Shown here piece by piece: positions 22,363 to 29,374 of a DNA stretch of 34,110 bases. Source of the DNA: Acidobacteriota bacterium (GTDB lineage Bacteria > Acidobacteriota > Thermoanaerobaculia > Multivoradales > JAGPDF01); assembly GCA_017860005.1 (NCBI GenBank), contig JAFNAE010000008.1, forward strand, positions 1-34,110, given 5' to 3'. The notes beneath the pieces are model-generated. The model was not told the origin of the DNA and did no database searches. It saw nothing but the letters and a program-made list of their open reading frames with translations. The position numbers and the translations under genes were made by a program. Within the stretch, counting starts at the first letter, position 1, and each line of letters begins with the position of its first letter.

Positions 22363-25182
22363 TCAGGGCTCCGCCAGGCTCCAGCGCGCGGTGTCACCGG
22401 TGTCGAAGCCGTCCAGGAAGAGCGCGCCCGCATCGGCGCAGACGGCCAGCCGCACGTCGTCCACCCACCAGCCGAGCGTGCTGCCCCAGCAGTAGTCGGA
22501 GCCGAACTCGAACCGCAGCCGGAAGGGCTGGCCGGGCGCCACCAGGACCGAGAGGTCCACGATCGACCGGCCCCAGCTCCCGGAGTTCGAGCCCTCGTCG
22601 GTGCCGTGGAAGGCGCCCTCCCCGGCGAGCGGGTTGCTGCTCAGCTGGGTCCCGAACAGCGGTCCCGGGTAGGCGTTGAAGCGGAAGGCCTCGGCCGGGA
22701 CCAGGGCCCACGCTCCGTCGGCCACGCGCAGCTTGACGTTGCCCCCGTCCCAGTCCTTCTCGGTCGCGGCGTAGTGATCGAAGGTCAGGCGCGCCGGCCG
22801 GCCGACCGGGATCACGAGCTGCGGGCTCTCGAGCACCAGCACGCCCGATTCGTCGTCGCCGCGGTTGCCCGTGGCGCACTCGCCGTTGCGCGGATCGGGG
22901 GCGAAGAAGGCCTGCCCCGGCCGGCCGTCGGGCAGCGCGCCGACGCGCGTCCAGTCACGCGCGTCGAAGGTGGCGGGGTCCGCGACGTCGCGACGCGACG
23001 CGCTCCAGCCCTGGGCGCCGGTCTCGAAGCCCCAGATCCCGAGGGCGTAGCCGTCGTCCGTCGCGCAGGCGGGCGGCGGCGCGGGCCGGAGCATCGGCTC
23101 GAAGTCGCACGGCACCGGAGCGCGCAGCTCGACCGCTGCGATCGCCTCCGCCAGCTGCGCGCAGTGGAACGCGGTCAGCGTCACTTCGGGACCGCCGCGC
23201 GGATCCGGCAGCGGTGCGCCCACCAGGTCGTCGCAGGCCGCGCTCAGGGCGTCGGCGTGGTCCTCGAAGTCCGAGGTCGGCACCTGGTAGACCGTCTGCG
23301 CCCGCCAGTAGACGTGCGCCGCGCGCGCGAGGCCGAGACCGGCCACGGTGCGACCGTTGAAGGTGCCGCCGTCGGCGAGCAACGCGAAGGCGTGGTTCGG
23401 CACGCCCGAGTTGACGTGCACGCCGCCCGCGTCCGAGGCGGCGCAGTGGTACTCGGGGTCGGAGGTCCGGCCCGGCGCGCCGAGGCAGCGCGGGTTCCAC
23501 ATGTCGCGCGCGACGCCGAACGGCCGCACGTCCTCGCCCAGCAGCCAGCGCACGGAGTCGTCGGCCCCGGAGTTGGCGCCGGGCTGGATCGCGGCGCCGA
23601 CGTACTCCGGGAAGACTGCGCGCAGCGCGTCGGCGTCGGCGCGCGCGAGCGACACCGCCGGGATGGTGATCGCCGGGTCGCAGGCGAAGACCGGATCGCA
23701 CCCCATCGCGGGCGGCCGCTCGGGGTCGGGGCTGGCGGCCGTGTTGCCGACCACGACCCCGATCGCGCCCGCGGCCTGGGCGTGGCGGGCCTGGGTCTGG
23801 AACGGGCACCCGCCGCGGTCGAGGAAGACGAGCCGGCCGGTCAGCCGGTCCGGATGGAGGAGCGGCTCGCAGCCGTCCCCGGGGTCGGCGCCCGCGCCGT
23901 CCTCGCCGCGCACCAGGCGGCGGATCGGGTTCACCCAGGCCGGAGCCCCGAACGAGGCGAGGCCGACCGCGTAGTTGCGCGCCACCGGCTCCGGCGTGGC
24001 GACGCGCAGGCGCACCGCCTGGAACGCGGAGCACGCCTCGTCCGCGCGCCGGTCGGGCGGCTCGTCGGTGTCGTGGAATCCCCACAGCTTGGCGCTCTGG
24101 TCGAGGGACTCGCCCCACACGTCCGAGAACGACTCGCTGAGCGCTCCCGACTGCCACCGGTAGATCAGGCTGTGCGTGTACTGCGTGTACGCGTGGGCCC
24201 ATTCGTGGGCGACCACGTCGTGGTTCGGGAAGCCGGCGCAGAAGGAGGCCAGGCGGCCGTTCCACGACGCGTTCGGACAGCCGGTGGCGTGATTCCAGGA
24301 CAGGTCCAGCACGTGACCGGCGCCGTCGTAGGAGTCGCGTCCGAGCGCGGCGAAGTAACCGTGCACGTCCGCGGTGGCGGCGAGCGCGGCGTCGAGCTCG
24401 AAAGCGCCGGACGGGAACGGGTCGCCCTCGACCCAGTCCGGGTCGGCGGGCCAGGAGTCGGGGATGCCGTCGTAAGGGGCCTGATCGACGCCGCTGTAGG
24501 CCCGGCGCGCGAGGTCGTCCTGGATCTCGGACAGCCACTCGATCGCCTTGCCCAGCGTGGCGTCGACGAAGACCCGCCCGCGCACGCGCCCGCCGTTGCC
24601 GACCGGGACGTCCCACACCAGCCGCGGCGGTTCCGCCGGCAGGCCGCGGCCGAGACCGGGCCGGAAGACCTCGAGTCGCGGCTGCTCGGCGAGCGCCCCG
24701 GGACCGCCCGGGTCGAGCTCCGAGGCGACCCAGGCCAGGGCGCGCGCGCGGGCGGCCTCCGGCGAGACGCGCGGGCGCACGTCGAGATCGAGGTCCGGCA
24801 CGAACGTCCCGTGGACCGCGCGCAACCGCCCCTCGCGATCGAAGTGGGCGCGCAGGACGCCGGCGAACACCGGCACGCCGCGGTGGAACTGCCGGTACTC
24901 GAGGTGGCGGAAGCCGAGCGCGTCGACGGTCTCGCCGACGAGCGCCAGCTCGCGCTCGGCGTCGCGCACCCCGAACCGGGCGCCGGACCCGGCGAGGAAG
25001 CTCCGCACCCGCTCCGGCGCGCTGGCCGCGCGCCCCGGCGCCAGGTCTCCCGCCGTGCCCGCGTCCGCGCGCACCCAGCGCGCGACGCCGGTGTCGCGCG
25101 CGATCGAGACCTCGACCGGCGAGGCGGAGGCCGCCTGGAGCAGCGAGGCGATCAGGGGCAGCAGGAGCGGGAGCGGACGCAT
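22363..25182 (-). CDS. secreted thermolysin-family (M4) metalloprotease with PA insert and C-terminal tail
   Basis: This 939-residue secreted zinc endopeptidase has a signal peptide MRPLPLLLPLIASLLQAASA, an FTP propeptide region (about 50-220), then the catalytic domain. Zinc ligands are H326 and H330 in VVAHEWAHAYTQ, with E350 in ALSESFSDVWGE. The 24-residue spacing from H326 to E350 equals that in thermolysin. The catalytic His region is GGVHVNSGVPNHAFAL (near 588). Between E350 and this His is a protease-associated (PA) domain of about 100 residues (LVFLDRGGCPFQTQARHAQA). After the catalytic domain comes a beta-sandwich of jelly-roll type (about 700-915). The C terminus is LFLDGFDTGDTARWSLAEP, matching the tail of the kelch-like protein at 1-2864. 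The gene is monocistronic. It probably degrades extracellular protein. Confidence 0.93.
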   Translation of the reverse strand: MRPLPLLLPLIASLLQAASASPVEVSIARDTGVARWVRADAGTAGDLAPGRAASAPERVRSFLAGSGARFGVRDAERELALVGETVDALGFRHLEYRQFHRGVPVFAGVLRAHFDREGRLRAVHGTFVPDLDLDVRPRVSPEAARARALAWVASELDPGGPGALAEQPRLEVFRPGLGRGLPAEPPRLVWDVPVGNGGRVRGRVFVDATLGKAIEWLSEIQDDLARRAYSGVDQAPYDGIPDSWPADPDWVEGDPFPSGAFELDAALAATADVHGYFAALGRDSYDGAGHVLDLSWNHATGCPNASWNGRLASFCAGFPNHDVVAHEWAHAYTQYTHSLIYRWQSGALSESFSDVWGESLDQSAKLWGFHDTDEPPDRRADEACSAFQAVRLRVATPEPVARNYAVGLASFGAPAWVNPIRRLVRGEDGAGADPGDGCEPLLHPDRLTGRLVFLDRGGCPFQTQARHAQAAGAIGVVVGNTAASPDPERPPAMGCDPVFACDPAITIPAVSLARADADALRAVFPEYVGAAIQPGANSGADDSVRWLLGEDVRPFGVARDMWNPRCLGAPGRTSDPEYHCAASDAGGVHVNSGVPNHAFALLADGGTFNGRTVAGLGLARAAHVYWRAQTVYQVPTSDFEDHADALSAACDDLVGAPLPDPRGGPEVTLTAFHCAQLAEAIAAVELRAPVPCDFEPMLRPAPPPACATDDGYALGIWGFETGAQGWSASRRDVADPATFDARDWTRVGALPDGRPGQAFFAPDPRNGECATGNRGDDESGVLVLESPQLVIPVGRPARLTFDHYAATEKDWDGGNVKLRVADGAWALVPAEAFRFNAYPGPLFGTQLSSNPLAGEGAFHGTDEGSNSGSWGRSIVDLSVLVAPGQPFRLRFEFGSDYCWGSTLGWWVDDVRLAVCADAGALFLDGFDTGDTARWSLAEP

Positions 25183-25213
25183 GGGTCGAGGCCGGTGCCG
25201 GGGGTCTGGCCGC

Positions 25214-25219
25214 AGTGTA
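25214..25219 (-). promoter_or_regulatory. putative -10 box TACACT for the protease gene
   Basis: TACACT on the minus strand lies 31 bases before the ATG at 25182, in the 80-base gap after the GT2 gene. No clear -35 or ribosome binding site is visible. Confidence 0.28.
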
Positions 25220-25237
25220 GCGCGACCGCCCGCGCGC

Positions 25238-25254
25238 GGCGCCGGCAGGGCGCC
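25238..25254 (-). terminator. hairpin after the GT2 gene
   Basis: GGCGCC repeated with a five-base loop gives a 6-bp palindromic stem nine bases beyond the GT2 stop (25263). It may end the infC-to-GT2 series. There is no T-tract. Confidence 0.33.
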
Positions 25255-25262
25255 TCGCGACC

Positions 25263-26132
25263 TCAGTCGCTCGGCGGCCGCCGCCAGGTCGTGGACGACT
25301 CGTCGAAGGAGGGCAGCTGGATCGCCTCGCCGCGGCGGTCCCGGATGCCGTACTCCCAGAGCCGCGCGTACTTCAGGAAGACGCCGAACGCCTGCAGCGA
25401 GCAGAGCACGAGGCCGTGCTTGCCGTCGAGGAAGCCGAGTTGCAGGAAGAAGGTGCGCACGAAGCGCCAGACGGGACGGAAGACGAGCTCGATCACTCCC
25501 GCGCGGCGCCCGTCCCGGAAGGCCTGTGCCGCGCCCCACTCGGCGTAGTTGAGGAACTTCGGGAAGTACTGGTCGAAGGTCCGGAAGGTGTAGTGCAGGA
25601 AGGCCGCGCTCAGGACCGGTACCGGGCCCTCGATCTCGAGGTCGGCGTGGACGCGCCGGTTGGGATAGCGCCCCTTGTCGCGCCGGAAGAGCCGCACCAC
25701 CTTGTCGGTCGACCATCCCGAGTGCCGGATCACCTGGTCCACGAACAGGTTCTCGCGCCGGATGTAGTAACCGTTGGCGACCGGCTGCGACGCGAGCAGG
25801 GCCAGGATCTCCTTCGCCAGGTCGTCCGGCACGCGCTCGTCGGCGTCCACGATCAGCACCCAGTCGTGCTGCACGCGGTCGATCGCCCAGTTCTTCTGCG
25901 CCGCCGAGCCGAAGTACTCGCGCTGCAGCACGGTCACCGGGAACTCGCGCGCGATCTCCACGGTGCGGTCCGCCGAGAAGGAGTCGACGAGCAGGATCTC
26001 GTCCGCCCAGAGCGCCGACCGGATGCAGTCGGCGACGTTGACCTCCTCGTTGAAGGTGGTGATGATGACCGAGAGCTTGACCCGGTCCGGGGCGAGACGG
26101 AGCTGCTCGAGCGTCGGGGTCCGGCCGGCCAT
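25263..26132 (-). CDS. glycosyltransferase family 2, WaaE/KdtX-like
   Basis: This 289-residue GT-A enzyme resembles lipopolysaccharide core beta-glucosyltransferases (WaaE/KdtX). It shows SVIITTFNEEVNVADCIRSA, EILLVDSFSADRTVEIA, GSAAQKNWAIDRV and WVLIVDADERVPDDL (metal-binding DAD). GWSTDKVVRLFRRDKGRY and NRRVHADLEIEG are typical of this group. A short hydrophobic segment follows near 225-255 (FFLQLGFLDGKHGLVL). I chose ATG 26132 because AGGAG lies five bases before it; a GTG at 26138 overlaps that ribosome binding site. It begins three bases past the ymdB stop and is the only glycan gene in the housekeeping series. It probably acts on the cytoplasmic side on LPS core or a related glycolipid. 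Confidence 0.88.
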   Translation of the reverse strand: MAGRTPTLEQLRLAPDRVKLSVIITTFNEEVNVADCIRSALWADEILLVDSFSADRTVEIAREFPVTVLQREYFGSAAQKNWAIDRVQHDWVLIVDADERVPDDLAKEILALLASQPVANGYYIRRENLFVDQVIRHSGWSTDKVVRLFRRDKGRYPNRRVHADLEIEGPVPVLSAAFLHYTFRTFDQYFPKFLNYAEWGAAQAFRDGRRAGVIELVFRPVWRFVRTFFLQLGFLDGKHGLVLCSLQAFGVFLKYARLWEYGIRDRRGEAIQLPSFDESSTTWRRPPSD

Positions 26133-26134
26133 GC

Positions 26135-26923
26135 TCACTCCTCTCCGTCGGCGACCAGCAGCCTCTCGATCGATCGCGCGCGCCCGGTCGCCTCGTCCAC
26201 GTCCACGACCGCGGCGGCGAGCCGGACGTCGCGCTTCGCGACCTCGAACGAGATCGGCGTCTGCAGCAGGAAGCGCTGGAGCACGCGCTCGGCGCGGAAT
26301 CCGATCACGCCCTCGTAGGGCCCGGTCATGCCCACGTCGGTGACGAAGGCGGTCCCGCCCGGCAGCACGCGCTCGTCCGCGGTGGGCACGTGCGTGTGGG
26401 TGCCGAGCACCGCCGAGACGCGGCCGTCGAGGAAGAAACCCAGCGCCTGCTTCTCCGACGTCGCCTCGGCGTGGAAATCGACCACCACCACGCGCACCTC
26501 GCCGCCCAGCGAAGCGAGCAGCTCCTCGGCGCGCCGGAAGGGCGAGTCGAGCTGGCGCATGAAGACCTGCCCCTCGAGGTTGATCGTCGCGACCCGCGCG
26601 CCGCCCGCCGTCTCGCCGACGTGGAGGCCGCGCCCGGGGTTGCCCGCCGGGTAGTTGGCCGGGCGCAGCAGGCGCGGCTCGCGCTCCAGCAAGTCGGCCG
26701 CCTCGCGCTTGTCCCACACGTGGTTGCCGGTGGTCATGCAGTGGATGGGCAGCGCCGAGAGCTCGGCCAGCACCTCGGGCGTCACGCCGAAGCCCCCGGC
26801 CGCGTTCTCGACGTTGACGATCACGTAGTCGGCGCTGCGCTCGTCGATCAGGCGCGGCAGCAGGCGCGTGAGCGCCCGGCGGCCCGGCTTGCCGATCACG
26901 TCGCCGACGAACAGCACCCTCAT
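26135..26923 (-). CDS. ymdB: YmdB-family metallophosphoesterase
   Basis: This 262-residue metallophosphoesterase belongs to the YmdB family (2',3'-cyclic-nucleotide phosphodiesterase in Bacillus). Metal-binding motifs are [14 protein letters not shown] (D8), [11 protein letters not shown] (E39, N40), [11 protein letters not shown] (N-H), [12 protein letters not shown] (H-x-E) and [12 protein letters not shown] (GTHTH). Length and motif order match the family throughout. It overlaps rny by four bases (ATGA, 26920-26923), as is usual for this pair. It probably works with RNase Y in RNA turnover or signalling, an inference from linkage. Confidence 0.96.
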   Translation of the reverse strand: MRVLFVGDVIGKPGRRALTRLLPRLIDERSADYVIVNVENAAGGFGVTPEVLAELSALPIHCMTTGNHVWDKREAADLLEREPRLLRPANYPAGNPGRGLHVGETAGGARVATINLEGQVFMRQLDSPFRRAEELLASLGGEVRVVVVDFHAEATSEKQALGFFLDGRVSAVLGTHTHVPTADERVLPGGTAFVTDVGMTGPYEGVIGFRAERVLQRFLLQTPISFEVAKRDVRLAAAVVDVDEATGRARSIERLLVADGEE

Positions 26924-28482
26924 TTCGCGTACTCGACGGCGCGCATCTCGCGGATCACGGTGACGCGGATCTGGCCCGGGTAGGTCAGCTCCTGCTCGAT
27001 CTTGCGCGCGATGTCCTTCGACAGCCAGAGCGCCTGCTCGTCGCTCGTCTTGCCGCTGTCGACGATGACCCGGATCTCGCGCCCGGCCTGGATGGCGAAG
27101 CTCTTCTCCACGCCCTTGAACGCGGACGCGATCTCCTCGAGCTTCTCGAGCCGCTTCACGTAGGTCTCGAGCACCTCCCGCCGGGCGCCCGGTCGCGCCG
27201 CGGACAGGGCGTCGGCGGAAGTCACCAGCACAGCCTCGACCGTGCGCGGGTCGTAGTCGCCGTGGTGGCAGGCCATGGCGTGGACGACCTCCTCGCTCTC
27301 GCCGTACTTGCGCAGCAGCTCGATGCCCAGCTCGAGATGGGTACCGTCGACCTCGCGGTCGATGGCCTTGCCGATGTCGTGGAGGAGCCCGGCGCGCTTG
27401 GCGACGTTGACGTTGACCCTGAGCTCGCCCGCCATGATCGCCGCCAGCGACGCGACTTCCTTGGAGTGGTGCAGCACGCTCTGGCCGTACGAGAAGCGGA
27501 AGCGCAGGCGCCCGAGGAGCTTGACCAGCTCCGGGTGCATGCCCGGGATCTTGAGCTCGAGCAGCGCCGCGTCACCTTCCTGCTGGATGCGCTGGTCGAA
27601 CTCGGCCTTGGTCTTCTCCACCACCTCTTCGATGCGCGCGGGGTGGATGCGCCCGTCCGCGATCAGCCGTTCGAGCGCCACGCGCGCGATCTCGCGCCGG
27701 AACGGATCGAATCCCGAGAGGATCACCGCTTCGGGCGTGTCGTCCACGATCAGGTCCACGCCGGTCGCCGTCTCGAGCGCGCGGATGTTGCGCCCCTCGC
27801 GGCCGATGATGCGGCCCTTCATCTCGTCGTTGGGCAGCTCGACCACCGAGACCGTGGTCTCGGAGACGAAGTCGGAGGCCAGACGCTGCACGGCCATCCC
27901 CATCAGCCACTGCGCCTTGCGCCCGCCCTGCTCGCGCGCCTCGTCCTCGATGCGCTTGACGATGTGCGCCGCCTCGAGCCGTGCCTCGTCCTCGAGCCCG
28001 CGCACGAGCTCTTCGCGCGCCTGCTGCGCGGTCAACCCGGCGAGCTGCTCGAGGCGTATCCGCTGCTCGGCGGTCAGGCGCTCGAGCTCCTGCTCGCGCC
28101 CGGCGGTGGCCTGCTCGCGGCCGGCGAGCGTCTTCTCGCGCCCGGCCAGCTCCCTGTCGCGCTGGTTCTGCTCCTCGAGCCGGCGGTCGAGCGCCTCTTC
28201 CTTCTGGCCCAGCCGCTTCTCCAGCGCCTCGAGCTCGGTGCGGCGCTTGCGCGATGCGGTCTCGAACTCGCTCCGGGCCTGGAGCAGCTTCTCCTTGGCG
28301 GCCAGCTCGGCCTCGCGGACGCGCGCCTCGCCCTCCCGGCGCGCCTCCTCGAGCGTTCTCTCGGCGCTTCGGCTCGCGTCCACGAGCACCGCTGCGGCCC
28401 GGCGCCGGACGAAGATCCAGGCGACCAGCGCGGCGACCAGCACCGCGGCGAGGCCGCCGATGGTCAGCATCGTGTTCGTCAT
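26920..28482 (-). CDS. rny: ribonuclease Y
   Basis: This is the membrane-anchored endoribonuclease that starts mRNA decay in many bacteria. At 520 residues it has the usual length. Order: membrane helix (6-26, [20 protein letters not shown]), long charged coiled coil (30-200), KH domain with [17 protein letters not shown] (about 215-280), then the HD domain with [35 protein letters not shown] (HD pair) and [11 protein letters not shown]. The C terminus has [16 protein letters not shown]. The ATG at 28482 is preceded by GGAGACGGAG. It lies downstream of the 6S RNA and overlaps ymdB. Confidence 0.98.
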   Translation of the reverse strand: MTNTMLTIGGLAAVLVAALVAWIFVRRRAAAVLVDASRSAERTLEEARREGEARVREAELAAKEKLLQARSEFETASRKRRTELEALEKRLGQKEEALDRRLEEQNQRDRELAGREKTLAGREQATAGREQELERLTAEQRIRLEQLAGLTAQQAREELVRGLEDEARLEAAHIVKRIEDEAREQGGRKAQWLMGMAVQRLASDFVSETTVSVVELPNDEMKGRIIGREGRNIRALETATGVDLIVDDTPEAVILSGFDPFRREIARVALERLIADGRIHPARIEEVVEKTKAEFDQRIQQEGDAALLELKIPGMHPELVKLLGRLRFRFSYGQSVLHHSKEVASLAAIMAGELRVNVNVAKRAGLLHDIGKAIDREVDGTHLELGIELLRKYGESEEVVHAMACHHGDYDPRTVEAVLVTSADALSAARPGARREVLETYVKRLEKLEEIASAFKGVEKSFAIQAGREIRVIVDSGKTSDEQALWLSKDIARKIEQELTYPGQIRVTVIREMRAVEYAK

Positions 28483-28532
28483 GCGCTCCGTCTCCCGCGG
28501 CAGCAGCGAGGAGAGGGCGAGGAGAGGGACAC

Positions 28533-28738
28533 CGGAACGGGCGCCCCCCGAGTGGCCGTGCGAGCGTTGCGTTTAGAACCTGAAACGCGTCAGGTGGGTG
28601 TCCTCACGGCGGGCCTTCAGCGTCCCGGTCCAGGCCGGGCAGGCACGGGCGCGCAGGATTCGGACTCCCGGCATACGTATGTTGGTTCTACGGTGCGTCG
28701 GCTCATCACGTGCCACTCAGGGGGTTCCCTGAATCTTC
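28533..28738 (-). ncRNA. ssrS: 6S RNA (ssrS)
   Basis: The minus-strand RNA folds like 6S, the RNA polymerase-sigma70 inhibitor that mimics an open promoter. The closing stem is extensive: CCCCCUGAGUGGC (5' side, about 28714-28726) pairs over 13 bp with GCCACUCGGGGGG (3' side), and CGUG-AU-GAGC pairs with GCUC-G-CACG just inside. Outside this, GGAAC pairs with GUUCC. The bubble has GUAGAACCAACAUACG on one side and CCUGACGCGUUUCAGG, a small hairpin followed by UUCUAAACGC, on the other. The terminal arm starts with GGGAGUCC paired to GGACACCC and ends near a CCCGG-loop-CCGGG hairpin. Its place after zapA matches the zapA-ssrS linkage of many bacteria. Ends are estimated from the fold. It begins about 30 bases after the zapA stop, so it may be processed from that transcript. 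Confidence 0.85.
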
Positions 28739-28768
28739 GAGTCTCCTGCCGGCCGCCTCCGCACCGGG

Positions 28769-29092
28769 CTACTCGACGTCGAGCGCCGCGGTCAGTCGGT
28801 CGGCCAGCTCCGTCACCCTCGCCTCGATCTCGCCCCGTTCCCCTTCGTAGTGCCTCCGGTTCCGGGACAGCTCGTCCGCCAGGTTGAGCGCCGCCAGGAT
28901 CGCGAGCCGGCCGGTCTCCGCGTTCGGGAGATGTCCGGCCAGCTCGCGCATGCGGTGATCGACCTGCGCGGCGAGCTCCGTCAGATACTCCGGCTCCTGG
29001 CCTCCCCGGATCACGTAGGTAGCGCCGAAGATCTCGACCTGGGTCGAGGTGACCGTCTCCGCTTCGGGCACCGCTTCGTTCTTCCGTCGCAC
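28769..29092 (-). CDS. zapA: cell division protein ZapA
   Basis: This 107-residue FtsZ-associated protein tethers and stabilises Z-ring protofilaments. The conserved N-terminal beta region is STQVEIFGATYVIRGGQEPE (about 16-35), followed by YLTELAAQVDHRMRELA and ILAALNLADELSRN, which match the ZapA helices, and a C-terminal coiled coil. The GTG start at 29092 has no strong ribosome binding site. The coding part recognisable as ZapA begins about 15 residues later, so the true start could be a little downstream. It follows the small coiled-coil gene and precedes 6S RNA. Confidence 0.93.
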   Translation of the reverse strand: MRRKNEAVPEAETVTSTQVEIFGATYVIRGGQEPEYLTELAAQVDHRMRELAGHLPNAETGRLAILAALNLADELSRNRRHYEGERGEIEARVTELADRLTAALDVE

Positions 29093-29128
29093 CGGGGCGC
29101 CAGGGCTCTCCGCGGCTCCAATATAGCA

Positions 29129-29146
29129 CCCACCCCGCCGGGTGGG
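29129..29146 (-). terminator. GC hairpin between the coiled-coil gene and zapA
   Basis: A perfect 7-bp stem (CCCACCC / GGGTGGG, four-base loop) lies just past the stop of the coiled-coil gene. On the minus strand it is followed by TGCTATATT, weakly U-rich. It could end the infC-pheT transcript or reduce read-through; TATATT could also serve as a -10 box for zapA. Confidence 0.4.
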
Positions 29147-29149
29147 GCG

Positions 29150-29374
29150 TCAGGCCGAGAGCAGCGTTTCGAGCCGCGCCGCGAGCTTCTCGACCCGCCG
29201 GCGCAGCTGCTCGCGCTCCTTCGACCAGGCGGTCTCCCCCGCGCTCCGGCTCGTCGCGCGCTCGAGCTCCGCCACGCGCGCCGTGAGCACGGCGTTCTGT
29301 TCGCGCAGCTCGGTGAGCCGGTCGCCGGCCTCCTTGACCCGCTGTTCGAGGACGTCGAGGAATTCGAAGTTCAT
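29150..29374 (-). CDS. small coiled-coil protein, ZapB-like
   Basis: This 74-residue protein is almost entirely heptad-patterned coiled coil: FEFLDVLEQRVKEAGDRLTE, LREQNAVLTARVAELERA, then LRRRVEKLAARLETLL. ZapB is of similar size (about 81) and nature, and bridges ZapA to the nucleoid or divisome. The position just upstream of zapA supports a division role. The ATG overlaps the pheT stop (ATGA, 29371-29374), so translation is coupled. Short coiled coils have weak sequence identity, so the ZapB name rests mainly on context. Confidence 0.75.
   Translation of the reverse strand: MNFEFLDVLEQRVKEAGDRLTELREQNAVLTARVAELERATSRSAGETAWSKEREQLRRRVEKLAARLETLLSA

Noticed and set aside
22606-25548. Long plus-strand open frame opposite the M4 protease
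   Set aside because: The opposite strand encodes a protease with complete zinc motifs at correct spacing. The plus frame has the Arg/Gly/Val-rich composition typical of a shadow.
26136-26138. GTG start of the GT2 gene overlapping the ymdB stop
   Set aside because: The AGGAG motif overlaps this GTG, so it cannot serve it; it is correctly spaced for ATG 26132.
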